Assembly: GCA_036346395.1 (NCBI GenBank)
Contig: CM070604.1
Coordinates: forward strand, 29,787,662-29,851,661
DNA length: 64,000 nucleotides
Origin: Hsuehochloa calcarea
Taxonomy: Eukaryota > Streptophyta > Magnoliopsida > Poales > Poaceae
Direction: 5' to 3'
Shown: positions 23,698 to 35,080 of the stretch, in pieces
Numbering within the stretch: the stretch's first letter is position 1
Layout of the letters: each line of letters opens with the position of its first letter
Notes under the pieces: model-generated
Database searches by the model: none
What the model saw: the letters and a program-made list of their open reading frames with translations, nothing else
Told to the model about the DNA's origin: nothing
Program-made: the position numbers and the translations under genes

Positions 23698-24659
23698 CCC
23701 TTATAAATATAAGGGGTACCTCTGAGGACTACGGGACGTCACATTTACCCAAAGATAATATCGCATCCGGTCGAACGACTGTTACGATGGATCGGTCGAA
23801 TTCCGACCACGAGGCAGCGCCTCCCACACGCTTTGCCAGTGGCTCGGCGGCTTCTCCGACCACAGCGGCGCCAGCCAAGGGCAGGGATGAGTGTCTAAAA
23901 GTTTAACGGTTCGACCGTGGCGATCTTGGTCGAGTATGGTCACTACGGTGGTACGACCACGGAGTGCGGCCGAGTAGGTATGGCTCGGGAGAACTCTCCG
24001 AACGGGCAATACCAAAAGAACAACGAAAACACACCTAAGCTCTTATATGTCAATGCGAACTTACCTAAGCTGAAGAACGACCAGAGACCCCCGGAGTGGC
24101 TCCGGCGACGAGTAACCGAACGGCGGCGGTAAGGTCCTCACTAGGCCACAGCGACCTGAGCAGAGAGAGAACCAAACCGAGCGAGGGTTAAGCTCCAGAG
24201 AGTAAAGGGGGAGCAGAGGGGGCAAGGACTTGAAGAAGAAAACCCCTGCTGCACCGCCTCTACCGAAACTCCCAACTCAACAATGACGGTCGAGGGGATT
24301 GCAAGGAACTGCAGCTCAAGCAAGCTGGTGAGTGCTAGCTGGAGTTGCGGAAGTGCTAAAGGAAGCTAAGGGTGAAGCAATGGAGTTTAAATAGAGCAAT
24401 GGCAGAGAGCAACGGCCGGGCTTTCCAGTCGGGTCAACACTGCCATGAGAGCACTTGAGAGCGATGTGAGCAGTCGAATCATGACCTTCTGAGGGATGAG
24501 CGCGATAGGCATTTAATGCGCGCAGAGCTAGCCGTTTAAAGGTGACCATAGAGTGGACTGCACGCCACTGCTTTTCTCCTCTGCGCACACCATCGTAGGG
24601 CTCACGCGCGCGCGGACAGAGGAAGGAGACGACTCGTTGGTCGTCGGATTGAAATCGAA

Positions 24660-24800
24660 CGGCTGGGCTAGATCGAGCGGATTAAAACGATCCCATCGTT
24701 CGGCTGGTCGAAGACCGTTCGATGCCTATCCAACGGCTGAGTTAGATCGGGTGGTTTACAACGACTCCATCGTTCGGCTGGTCGAAGACCGTTCGATGCC
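24660..24800. repeat. Two-unit direct repeat in U3, right LTR copy
   Basis: Two successive units share CATCGTTCGGCTGGTCGAAG and CCGTTCGATGCC. They correspond to 2195-2360 in the left LTR, where the first unit has diverged more. Confidence 0.65.
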
Positions 24801-25395
24801 GATCCAACGGCTCACGACCCTAGCGCCCGAACGACCGAGTTGGTACAGTTAGTGGACTGGACCGAGTCAAGTGACTCGAGCCTGAGTCCGATTCGAACCT
24901 ACGGAACAGTGCAAACCAGTTAGGGTTTGAATCCTAACATCTGATTTTCGAGGAATTATTCGAGGTAGCAAGCAAGCTCCAAAATTTATGAAATTTTAAC
25001 TGGAGCTTGCTGACAGCAGGAGGAATCTCATATGAAATTTCCATAGATTTTAATGTACTGAATTTTCCTCCAGAAATTCCAGAAGGTGAGAGCTATGGTT
25101 TGACCAAGCTTTGACTCGCCTCCAAAAATTATCAAATAATTTCTAAAAATCATGAGATAATTCAGAGGTGTTGCCAAGCCTCCCTAGAATTCAGGAGAAA
25201 TATCTCCAAGGGTTTGGTACAAGATATATGACAAGGAGGTTTTTGATTGTAGTCAAATGAGGATTCTGATTGTCATTTCCATAATTCCTTAATCAAGAAT
25301 TACAGAAAAGATCAATGGCTTCAAGATGCAAGAAAATTTTAATTTCTCCTGATTCTCTTACATTTGAAACACAAATCCATTTTTGGGATGTTACA

Positions 25396-26073
25396 TGATT
25401 TTTCTGATTTAGTCTCTAATGAAGTCATAATAGCCAGACAAGTTAACTGTAATTCTCGTCAGCCCTTCTGGACAGTATGAAAAGACCAGACCATAACTTT
25501 TGATCTGTAGATTGGAATCAGGTGTTCTTGGCCGCTATGGAAAGCTAAGAACAAAATCTAAATATCTCTAGAAGATAGAAACCTCCAATTCTGCGTCTAA
25601 GAGCACGAAATCAACCACACAACATACTGGACAGAACTATTCAACTAGCTAGCAGCGGCAATTCGATCCAGTCAACCTAATCGAATTCACACCTAATATG
25701 AATCAAACAGCGAGGGGGAATCCGTTGTTACCCTTGTAGAACCTCAGGAAGACGCTGAAGAAAACCCACTAAGATAATCTCAACTCCTCTCCTCCTTCCT
25801 CCCCTCTTTTCCCCCTTCTTCTTCCTCCTTGCGGCTGGCCAAAAGCAAGGAATCCTCCGGGAGGTGGCAGCAATGGAGGGATCGTCTTGAGAGATGAAGG
25901 TGGAGGCGCCAAGGGAGGGAGAGGAGAGGGGTGGAGGCTGCCCTTGGGGAGATGGAGGCGCAAGGGGGTGGCGGCTAGGGTTGGGAGGAGGGAAGGGTGG
26001 CGCCTCCCCCCTTCCTTATGGCCGCCCCCCTCCTGGGTTTTCTGGGCTGCGGCCCATGGCCCAAGTTGCCGGT
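25396..26073 (-). repeat. Older LTR fragment related to 32740-33415
   Basis: By eye this aligns with the right part of the LTR at 31371-33526: CATAACTTTTGA, GGCTATGGAAAGCTAAGAAC, TACTGGACAGAA and GGCCCATGGCCCAAGTTG occur in the same order. It is clearly more diverged than the neighbouring 26074-26958 fragment. It stops about 110 bases short of the LTR end and is cut on the left by the outer Tekay element. The 25770-26040 part is purine/pyrimidine-skewed and GC-rich; the short frames in it are not genes. Confidence 0.6.
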
Positions 26074-26958
26074 TGTAACACTCTGGCTATTCGGAAACCA
26101 AAATGTTAACTAAAGGATCTAACATACAACCATAATTCAGAAATATTTTAAACCATAACTCATCTATAGGCATTAAGGGATCAACATACAATAGAACAAA
26201 TGCGGGAATAAAGACTAAATCCAAATGAGTATAATAAGGAGGTGGTCAAAGGCCACAAGCAGTTATTAAGTAAACATATCATGGAGAGAAATATCAACCA
26301 CTTCTAACTTTATTTATTACAGTTCATCAATTGACCAAAGAGAGACATAACCAAGACTTATTATAGAAAATAGAGTATGGTGAACTGAGTGACTAGTGTA
26401 TGTCTACTCCCTCCCAACAGAGCCATCATCAACGATCACCTAAAATAAATAAACAAAACAAGAATGAGTCCGAGACTCAGCAAGTACAGTAAATAATTGA
26501 ACAAGACAACAGACATTACGGAGTATGAACATAACACTGAATGTATAAATGAATGGATGGAATGTATGGGTGTATTGAAGGGAATGGACCGCACATATGC
26601 TCATACCAGTATAGCTAGTGACACACCCGTCGGTGTCCACTTAAGCCCGCATTTAACCAAATACGAGGATCCAAATCCCGTATGAATAACGTTTCATACG
26701 GGTGTCCAACTCTGCCCACATTGGAATGGTGGGTCTTACGTGCCCATACTGGAATTGATGGGTCCTTATAATCCACTTCCGTGGATGGAACATGACAAGA
26801 GGTGCATGTTATGAAATATGAATAATGAATGAGAATCACTCTAATCATGGCAATAACACATTTGAAAGGAATATAAACATGAAGTGTAATCATGGTTCAT
26901 ACAAATAACAGTATAAACACAACCACTCATCATTCATCTATAAAGAATTACAAGGTAC
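26074..26958 (-). repeat. LTR fragment joined directly to integrase
   Basis: It starts TGTAACACTCTGGCTATTCG and matches 31371-32255 closely (GTTTCATACGGGTGTCCAAC and many others). It starts exactly at an LTR terminus but ends in the middle of the LTR, where the sequence passes straight into integrase coding DNA. The rest of this LTR and the integrase C terminus are therefore missing, most simply by deletion. Confidence 0.75.
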
Positions 26959-27685
26959 TTCCGCCCATAAAGAACCTCAAACGGAGCAGCTCGAATGCTA
27001 GCGTGATAGCTGTTGTTATAGGCGAATTCTGCCAAAGCTAGGTGATCTTCCCAGCCTCCCTTCCAAGACATAACACAACATCTGAGCATATCCTCTAGTG
27101 TCTGTATGGTGCGTTCAGACGGACCATCTGTTTGGGGGTGAAAGGCGGTACTAAGACGAAGCTGTGTGCCCAGAGCACCTTGCAAACTTTCTCAGAACTT
27201 GGAGACAAATTTGGCATCTCGATCAGAAACAATGGTTTTAGGCACCTGTGCAACCGCACTATTTCTCGCACATAGAGAAGAGCCAAATCACTTGCTGAAT
27301 TTGTTGTGCGAATAGGGATGAAATGTGTAGACTTACTGAATCGGTCCACTATGACCCAAATAGCATCATTCCTTCGCTGCATACGAGGTAAACCAACTAC
27401 GAAATCCATGGATATGTCATCCCATGGCCAAACTGGAACCTCCAAAGGTTGCAACAAACCTGCTGGTCGCTTATGCTCAGCCTTGACCCACTGGTAAACT
27501 CCACAAGATGCCACATACTGAGCGATATCGATCTTTATTCTTTTCCACCAGAAACTCTTCTTCAAGTCCTTGTACATCTTGGTCTCACCAGGATGTACGA
27601 TATACGGAGTACGATGTGCTTCCCTTAGAATCTTATCTTTGACCTGAGCCTCCTGTGGTACACAGAGGCGGCCTTTAAAATGCAA
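26934..27685 (-). pseudogene. Integrase of the third Tekay element, C terminus lost
   Basis: The HHCC zinc finger is legible (HRTPYIVH, then CGVYQW, in which the second Cys has become Tyr). The core follows: MDFVVGLPRMQRRNDAIWVI with the first Asp, then a frameshift, FHPQTDGPSERTIQ with the Glu, and FAYNNSYHASIRAAPFEVLY. The second-Asp segment near 27220 is out of frame. The C-terminal third and the chromodomain region are missing because the sequence joins LTR DNA at about 26955. It cannot encode a working integrase. Confidence 0.8.
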
Positions 27686-27748
27686 TGCACCAGAATCATC
27701 TACACTAAAGTGGCCTTGTTTTCCCTCGACGAAACGCTTTCACACTCG

Positions 27749-28488
27749 CTAAAACAATTGATCATGCAGTTGTGCTTCCCGCACTCGATCTGGGATGGCT
27801 GACTCAAGAAGTAATCGAGTCTCGGTCTGGGCGGTACCCGCAAAGAAAAAGGAGATATCCATACACTCAAAATCAGCAATAAGACAACTGAGAGTAAGAG
27901 GTGTCGCCTTGCGACTCAGAGCATCTGCTACAACATTCACCTTGCCAGGGTGATACTGAATGGTGAGATCATAGTCTTTTATCAACTCTAACTATTTCCT
28001 CTGTCTCAAGTTCAAGTCTTTCTGGGTAAAGATGTATTTCAGACTTTGTGATCAGTCAAAATATCACAAGATTTGTCGTACAAATAATGTCGCCAGATCT
28101 TCAAAGCATGAACCACTATGGCAAGCTCTAAATCATGAGTAGTATAATTATGCTCATATTTCTTCAACTGTCTCGATGCATAGGCAATCACCTTGCCATC
28201 CTTCGTGAGCACACAACCAAGTCCAACTCTAGACGCATCTGAAGAAATTGTGAAACGCTTCTCAGGCTCAGGAAGAGTAAGGATTGGAGTGGTCACCATC
28301 CTATCTTTCAAAGTACAGAAACTGCGCTCACACGCATCTGACCACTGGAATTTGACACCTTTCTGTGTCAGCTGGAACATTGGTCTAGAAGTGGTCAAAA
28401 AACCCTCCATGAAGCGCCGGTAATAGCTAGCTAAACCCAGGAAACTCCTCACTTTCTTAACATTGGTTGGCCTTTTCCATTCTACCAC
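27749..28488 (-). pseudogene. RNase H region of the third Tekay element
   Basis: The stretch 28039-28488 carries the RT connection (PTNVKKVRSFLGLASYYRRF) and RNase H: TISSDASRVGLGCVL, VIAYASRQLKKYEHNY, ALKIWRHYL and ILTDHK. The frame is interrupted near 28035, then 27749-27985 carries HPGKVNVVADALSRK. RNase H removes template RNA during cDNA synthesis. Two frame breaks separate it from RT and integrase. Confidence 0.8.
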
Positions 28489-28563
28489 TGTTGAGATTTT
28501 GTTAGGATCAACTGAAATACCCTCTTGATTAATTACATGGCCTAGAAACCCAACTTCAGAAAT

Positions 28564-29763
28564 TCAAAATTCACACTTCTTCAGCTTGGCACAAAATTGG
28601 TTCTCTCTTAAAGTCTTAAGAACTAACCTCAGATGTTGGACATGATCCTCTTCCATCTTGGAATAGATCAGCATATCATCAATGAATACAACATCGAAAT
28701 CATCAAGATATCGATGCAGCATACTGTTCATGGCTTCCATGAAAACTGCAGGAGTGTTTGTTAGTCCAGAAGACATAACCTTATACTCATAATGGCCATA
28801 CCTCGTAGAGAAAGCCGTCTTCTCGATATCTTGCTCCCGAACTCGAATTTGGTTATAACCTGACTGAAGGTCAATATTGGAGAATATTTTAGCTCCCTTC
28901 AGTTGGTCAAAGAGATCCTCAATGCGGGACAAAGGATATTTATTCTTTACAGTAGACTGATTAAGAGCCCGGTAGTCCACACAAATATGCCAACTGCCAT
29001 CTTTCTTCTTAGTGAATAGAACAGACGCTCCCCACGGCGAAACACTACGCCGAATCATACCTTTGGACAGTAGGTTGTCAAATTGCTTCTTCAACTCCTC
29101 CTGGAAGGGTCGAGCCAAACGGTAAGTAGACATTGAGATAGGTCGAGTTCCCGGAATAAGATCAATCCAGAACTCCACTTTCTGCTCTGGAGGCATCCTA
29201 GGAAGCTCCACAGGAAAGACATCAGAAAACTCAGTCACCACAGTAACCTCCTCGATACGCAGTGAAGAGTTAGTCTTCTCGCTGAGAGACCAAAGCAACC
29301 CAATGGTTGAGGTCCGGTGACTATGAAACAGACTAGCCAACATGAACAATGAATCAGACGGTGCACTGCCCCGAAACACCAGCTCCTCACCGGACGGGGC
29401 TTGCAAAGCCACCGTCCTCCAGAAGCAGCAAATCTTGGCACGGTAACAGAATAACCAGTCCGTGCCTAGAATAACATCAAAAGGTGACAACTGAATTACC
29501 ATAAGGTTAGCAGTGAAATTCTCATCATCAATAGTGATAGAACAGCCCGGACATGCTGTAGAGCTAGAAATAAGACCCCCCGGAGAGCTGACTACCACAG
29601 ACTCAGAAATATGCTGCAAACTCAAACCCGCCCTTCTAGCAAACTCCAGGGACACAAACGAATAACTAGCCCCTGAATCAAAATTAACAAAATTATCAAG
29701 TGAATCGACTAGCAAAGTACCTGTCACCACGTCATGACGGCCCATAGTCTCAGGGGTGGGCAT
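28564..29763 (-). pseudogene. Protease and reverse transcriptase of the third Tekay element, long open frame
   Basis: This 399-residue frame is one of the longest coherent coding stretches in the window. Residues 1-110 are an aspartic protease with the intact active site FDSGASYSFVS and the downstream VILGTDWL. The linker VFPVELPRMPPEQKVEF leads to the RT with KKKDGSWHICVDYRALNQ, FSNIDLQSGYNQIRV and the catalytic FIDDMLIYSK, all intact. The frame stops at KKCEF, where a Trp codon common to the family seems to have become TGA. Downstream pol text continues in frame-related DNA. RT itself could be competent. Confidence 0.87.
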
Positions 29764-31169
29764 GGAGTAGACTCCCGGTAGTGCCGGAGCAGAGGATGCA
29801 CTGACACTCGGCGAAGGGTAAACGGGAACTGCTGTGGGAGAAACGAACGACGGCGGTGCAGACGGAACGGGGTTCTAGTAGAACCCCACAGGAGGTGCAG
29901 GAGTAAACGCTGCAGGAGGAACCCATCCTGAAGAGAACTGAGGCACAGGCACAGCAGCTAAGGTCTGAAATGAACCCCGAGGAGCACTGGGAGAAGAAGC
30001 TGTTGGAACTGACTCCCACTTGATGAGACTCGCTGGGTTTTGCTTGCATACGGATATCTTGTGGCCTTCCCGACCACACTGACGGCATGTCCCTTTGAAA
30101 GAACACTCTGAAGATCGGTGCCCCTCACCACACCTAAAGCATTGCATACCTTGACCTGGAGCAGGGCGCATCTGGGGTGTGGATGATGAAAAATGTGGCA
30201 CCGATGAAGAAGACTGCCACTGCTGAACAGGACGCGAGTGATGACCTCCCTAAAACCTCTTGGGAGCAGGTCGCTGAGAAGACCCACCTCCCCCACAAAA
30301 AGTCCGCTTGTGGCCACCACCAGCACCACCAGTAGGGGCAGGGCCACTAGCAGCCTACCTCTGCGAAGAAGGATCCCTCTCCAGCTCCATCCCCCTGGCC
30401 TGTTCGACCACTGAGCTAAAGTCATGCAAACCGATCGCCCCCAGAATCTGGCGATAATCCTGATTAAGGCCCCGACGGAACCTCTTGGCCTTCTCCCGGT
30501 TTCATTAGCCACCGTTGGCACAAAGCGTACCAGATTGTTAAACCCAGTCTCATACTCAGACACTGACATTTTCCCTTGAACAAATGTTAGCAGCGATTGC
30601 TCCATCTTCTCAAGGAAGGAATCCGGATAGAACTTTGTCATGAATTACTCCATGAATACCTCCCAAGTAACTGGTCCCTGCACCGGGGTCCTAGTAGACA
30701 GAACCCCTTCCCACCAGATATTAGCTTGGCCCTTCAGCTGAAAGGCCACAAATCACGCCTTCTGCACAGAAGTTAGCTCTAACGCCCCAAACTTTCTTTC
30801 CATGTACCTTAACCAATCTGCAGCCTGAACCGAGTACCTGATCTGTCAAAGGTGTCCAGACGAAGTGACATCCACTCGCGGAGACTCATCCTAGCCTCGT
30901 CGAATCACTGCGAAAGAATCGCTCTGCAGTGCAAAATGCCGCAGAAATGCCGCCTACAATTCTTTGGCGGAGTTGCTGGTTCTCCCTCTGAAGATTCTGA
31001 ATGATATCTGCTGACGCAGCCTGAGCCTCTATGGCCGAAGGAGTAGCTGAGGCAATCTCCTCAGTAGCAGCACCAACAGATCCATCAAACGAAGACACAG
31101 TCGGATCGCGTCCACGACCACGGCCACGGATTGGTGGACGACCACGCCACGGCCTCTACCCCTTGCCAT
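29764..31169 (-). pseudogene. Gag of the third Tekay element, frameshifted
   Basis: The likely start is the ATG at 31169 (MARGRGRG), near the end of the leader. The frame 30886-31098 gives an N-terminal segment with IIQNLQRENQQLRQRI, a short coiled-coil-like stretch. The capsid region is broken; near 30560-30640 FLEKMEQSLLTFVQGKMSV and SEYETGFNNLVRFVP are legible. At about 30030-30150 two zinc knuckles follow one another (CFRCGEGHRSSEC and CRQCGREGHKISVC), which bind RNA. A Pro/Ala-rich linker leads to the protease at 29763. Confidence 0.8.
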
Positions 31170-31356
31170 CTAAGAACACCACAGCAAATAAAACTAAACA
31201 CTTAACTTAACAGCATTATATCACAATACAATTCAACAACGGCTCATTAATCGAGTCACATCAATGGAAATACGGAAACAATGAGTTACCCAACCCCTCC
31301 TACTATGCAGAGTGTGTCATTTTAAGATTTTTCTATTAACCACGGACCTAAAGCCC

Positions 31357-31368
31357 GCTCAGATACCA
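31357..31368 (-). other. Primer binding site of the third Tekay element
   Basis: The minus strand reads TGGTATCTGAGC two bases from the LTR end. It matches the Met tRNA site with one difference. It fixes the inner edge of the 5' LTR at 31371. Confidence 0.8.
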
Positions 31369-31370
31369 AC

Positions 31371-33526
31371 TGTAACACCCTGGCTATTCGAAGCCAAAAT
31401 GTTACCTAAAGGATCTAACATACGACCATAATTCAGAAGTATTTTAAACAATAACTCATCTAAAGGCATAAAGAGATCATCATACAATAGAACCAATGCA
31501 TGAATAAAGGCTAAATCCAATTGAGTATAATAAGGGGGTGATCAAGAACCACAAACAGTACTTAAATAAGCATATCATGGAGAGAAATATCAACCACTTC
31601 TAACTTTATTTATTACAGTTCATCAATTGACGAATGGAAGACATAATCAAAACTTATTATTGAAAATAGAATATGGTGAACTGAGTGAAAAGTGCTTGTC
31701 TACTCCCTCCCAACATAGCCATCATCAACGATCACCTAAATAAATAAACAAAACAAGAATGAGTCTGAGACTCAGCAAGTACCATAAATAATTGAACGAG
31801 ACAGCAACATTACGGAGTATGAACATAACAATGAATGTATAAATGAATGGATGGAATGTATGGATGTATTGAAAGGAATGGACTGCACACATGCTCATAC
31901 CGGTATAGCTAGTGGCACACCCGTCGGTGTCCACTTAAGCCCGCATTTAACCAAATACGAGGATCCAAATCCCGTATGAATAACGTTTCATACGGGTGTC
32001 CAACTCTACCCACATTGGAATGGTGGGTCTTACGTGCCCATACTGGAATTGATGGGTCCTTATAATCCACTCCCGTGGATGGAACATGACAAGATGTGCA
32101 TGTTATGAAATATGAATAATGAATGAGAACAACTCTAATCATGGCAATAACACATTTGAAAGGAATATAAACATGAAGTATAATCATTGTTCATACAAAT
32201 AACATTATAAACATAACCACTCATCATTCAGCTATAAAGAATTACAAGGTACTTTCCTTCCGCGTTGTGACGTACTAGGAGGCAACGAAGGTGCTCATAA
32301 ATTCGACGCATCGCTGCCTACAAAGTACGTACTTGAAATCAGAATGACATGGTATAAAATGCTACCGGTATCGCTCTCAACACATTCCTGAAAACCCTAG
32401 AGTTAACTAGTAGTAATAATCTGAAAATGGACAACTCCATCGCCGGAACGAGTCTGGACAACAGCACACGGTAAAATTCATATTTATTAATATGGAACTC
32501 GGAACGAGGTGAGGCCAGATGCTAAGGAAACTTAACGAACCTATCTACAAAATTCTAGTTGACAAGATCACCTAATTCGGCCAAACTAAATTGCTAAACA
32601 GTGGATGAAAATACAAGATGGGTTTTCTCTAGATGAAAGGAACAATAGTAAAGAAATATCACAACTTTTAACCTACACCTCCAATTGGGATGTTCTTTAT
32701 CAATATGGAAATATTATAAAAATTTCTACAATAACCTAGTTGGGTGAAAACCGTGAATCTGCAACTAACGTATTCATATTTTAAAAGACAACTAGACAGT
32801 TTATTCTCGACAAGCAGTCAAGACAGCGTAGAAAGATTATATCATAACTTTTGAACCGTAGATCGGAATCTTGTGATCTTGGCGGCTATGGAAAGCTAAG
32901 AACAGTGGCTACAAATATCTAGGAATTGAAAATCTCCTATTCTGCATCTAAGGACCCGAAATTGGTTGCGCAACCTACTGGACAGAATCTGAATTTCTAA
33001 CAACACCTATTCAAACCAATCAAACTAAACGAATTCGCCACTAAACAACATCAAATAGTGGAGGAAACGCCTCGTTACCCTTATAGAACCTAGGAGGACG
33101 ATGAACAAGGCTTGGGGAAGATGATCCCCCTTCTCCTCTCTTCTTCCTTCCCTTGGCCGGCCACCACACGCAACATCCGACGCCCGGGGACAGCACTCGT
33201 CTTCGGGGGAGCAGGAGGGGCACCACCAGGGAGGGGCGGCAGTAGGGCAGCAGGGGAGGCACCAAAATGGGGAGGGGTTGGCGGCTTGGGTTGTTAAGAG
33301 GAGGAGTGGGGCGGCTAGGGTTGGGAGGCGGGGAGGGTGGTGCCTCACCCCCCCCCCCTTATGCCCCCCCTCTTGGGCCTTCTGGGCTGCGGCCCATGGC
33401 CCAAGTTGTCAAAATTTTGCCACAAAACCCCTTTTTAATTCTAATATTCGCTGGTAAAATTCTTCGCTGAGAGAAGAAATTCGTAATTGAATGAGGTCCT
33501 CTCTAATCGACTATCGGGATATTACA
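31371..33526 (-). repeat. 5' LTR of the third Tekay element
   Basis: The plus view starts TGTAACACCCTGG and appears to end GGGATATTACA, so it has TG...CA ends with a short inverted match. It contains both the segment found at 26074-26958 and the segment found at 25396-26073, in that order. It abuts Tat-element coding DNA at 33527 without any spacer. The 33100-33400 part is GC-rich. Confidence 0.75.
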
Positions 33527-34250
33527 CAGGGAGATCAAGCACTTGGAGTGGCTGGCCAACCCGGTCCTCGTGCGGAAGGGGGAAGGGGACTGGCGCATGT
33601 GTGCCACACCCAAAGACGACTTCCCCCTACCCCACATCGACAAACTCGTAGACGCCACCTCGGGCTGCGAGCTAATGAGCTTCCTCGATGCCTACTCCGG
33701 TCACCACCAGGTATTCATGGCAAGGGAGGACGAACTCAGGACGGCATTCATCACCCCCATCAGCACATATTGTTACAGTCGAATATCCTTCGGCCTGAAG
33801 AACACGGGAGCCACGTTCAGCCGACTCATCAACAAGGTTCTTGCCGAACATCTCGGCTGGAACATCGAGGCATATGTCAACAATGTGGTGGTCAAGAGCA
33901 AGCTACATGCTTCACACGTGGCCGATCTCCAAGAGACATTCGCCAACCTAAGGGCGAAGGGGATAATGCTCAACCCCAAAAAGTGCGCCTTCGGCGTCCG
34001 AGCCGGAAAGCTCCTCGGCTTCCTGGTATCGCAAAGGGGCATCGAAGCGAACCCGGAAAAGATCAAAGCCATCCAGGAGATGGCACCTCCCCGCACGGCC
34101 CGCGAGGTGTAGAAACTCATGGGCCACCTCGCCGCACTCAGCAGATTCTTGTCCCGCTCGGCGAAGCGGGCCTTGCCGTTCTTCAAAACGCTCTGCGGAG
34201 CGGAGCCCTTCAGCTAGACCCAAGATTGCCAGGAGGCATTCTAGCAGCTA
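33527..34250 (+). pseudogene. Tat reverse transcriptase, catalytic site lost, three stop codons
   Basis: The frame that includes 33543 reads WLANPVLVRKGEGDWRMC, DFPLPHIDKLVDATSG, FLDAYSGHHQV, FITPISTYCYSRISFGLKN and GATFSRLINKVL. The catalytic YVDD box reads YVNN (about 33874-33885), so both metal-binding Asp residues are lost. In-frame TAG codons lie at 34110, 34215 and 34242, each replacing an expected Gln or Trp codon. The N-terminal third of the RT is absent. The gene is certainly dead. Confidence 0.88.
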
Positions 34251-34680
34251 AAGAGTACCTTGCCAAGCTCCCAAGCTTAGCGAGTCCAGCGCAGGGCGCA
34301 ACCCTCTTGCTGTACCACGCAGCCTCTTCGTCCGTCGTCAACGCGGTACTCATCCAAGACGAAGGGGTTCAACGCCCGGTGTACCACGTGTCCGAAGCTT
34401 TGCAGGGCGCAAGAGCCCGGTACACCGAGCTAGAAAAGCTCGCCTATGCCCTCCTCATGGCCTCCCGTAAGCTCCGGCACTATTTTCTGGCGCACGCCAT
34501 TGTGATCCCCACAACCTATCCGCTGGCCCTGATGTGGAGGAACAAGGACGCATTGGGTCGTATAGGCAAGTGGGCGACTGAGTTGGCGCCATTGGACGTG
34601 ACCTTCACCATGCACACAGTAATAAAGTCTCAGGCCTTAGCCGACTTCGTTGCCGAATGGACCCTGCAACCAGCAGACCA
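34251..34680 (+). pseudogene. Tat RNase H
   Basis: After a one-base loss at about 34251 the text continues KEYLAKLPSLASPAQGATLL, then the RNase H motifs VNAVLIQDEGVQRPVYHVSE, RYTELEKLAYALLMASRKL and YFLAHAIVI, and ends QALADFVAEW. This enzyme removes RNA from the cDNA hybrid. The usual Asp of the first motif is replaced (SSSVVNAVLI). The frame runs open to 34840 into the second RNase H domain. Confidence 0.82.
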
Positions 34681-34990
34681 TGCGCCAGGCAAAGTTGAGA
34701 CACCTGGGGTAATTACCACAGATGGGTCATGGTGCGCAGCAAGGGCAGGCGCCGTCGCCATCTTAACCGCGCCAGACGGCCGGATAATTTCCTACGCGGC
34801 GCTCCTAGACTTCCCAACAATCAACAACGCCCGAGTATGAGGCCATACTGCAGGCCTACGGAAAGACAAAACGTTGGGTGCGAAGCGCATAATAATCAAG
34901 AGTGATTCGCGCCTCGTCGTAGGCCACTTCAATAAATCATTCACAGCGAGGGACCCGAGATGTCCCGATAATTAGCGACGGTCCGCGGCG
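34681..34990 (+). pseudogene. Tat second (archaeal-type) RNase H-like domain, broken
   Basis: The segment reads VITTDGSWCAARAGAVAIL, DGRIISYAALLDFPTINNAR and, after a one-base shift near 34835, EAILQAYGKTKRW. TDGS and the NNAR.YEA pattern are typical of the additional RNase H carried by Tat elements after the normal one. Text corresponding to SDSRLVVGHFN follows at about 34900-34935, then the frame is lost. Its role in the lineage is thought to be supplementary RNase H activity. Confidence 0.72.
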
Positions 34991-35080
34991 AAGCAAAGCA
35001 TTTCCACAGCATCACCGTCCAGAGCATCCCGTGCACCAACAATAACGCGGCAGATAGGCTGACAAAAATAGCCAGCTCCA

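Larger units (their letters stand above)
1..25395 (-). mobile_element. Ty3/gypsy Tekay/Del-type LTR retrotransposon, outer copy, left end outside the window
   Basis: The element reads on the minus strand. It has a 5' LTR on the right (21469-25395), a Met-type primer binding site, a short leader, gag, pol ending in a chromodomain-like tail, a polypurine tract and a 3' LTR on the left (1-2933). Position 1 aligns with 22456 of the right LTR, so about 990 bases of the left LTR lie outside the window. A second Tekay element (7877-21211) interrupts the leader. Gene order and the HHCC integrase with a chromodomain-like C terminus place it in the Tekay/Del chromovirus lineage. It is non-functional as written because of many frameshifts. 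The base after the right LTR begins TGATT (25396-25400), the expected target duplication, but its partner is not in view. Confidence 0.9.
21469..25395 (-). repeat. 5' LTR of the outer Tekay element
   Basis: The plus-strand view starts TGTGAGACTCC and ends GGGATGTTACA. It pairs with 1-2933. It holds the 58-base array at 23410-23697, a TATA-like box at about 24385-24395 and the U3 repeat at 24660-24800. Its ends match the nested element's LTR ends, while the middle is unrelated by eye. Confidence 0.93.
26074..33526 (-). mobile_element. Third Tekay-type Ty3/gypsy element, deleted on its 3' side
   Basis: In element orientation it has a 5' LTR (33526 to 31371), a primer binding site, gag, a PR-RT frame, RNase H and integrase, then a truncated 3' LTR piece. 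The integrase ends after FEVLYGRKY, where it meets the LTR fragment. The pol motifs place it near Tekay/Del but apart from the two copies on the left; its gag has two zinc knuckles. No target duplication could be identified. Confidence 0.82.

Noticed and set aside
25769..26109. Gly/Arg-rich short frames in the GC-rich LTR fragment
   Set aside because: Purine-rich composition leaves several frames open at once; the DNA matches LTR sequence elsewhere in the window.
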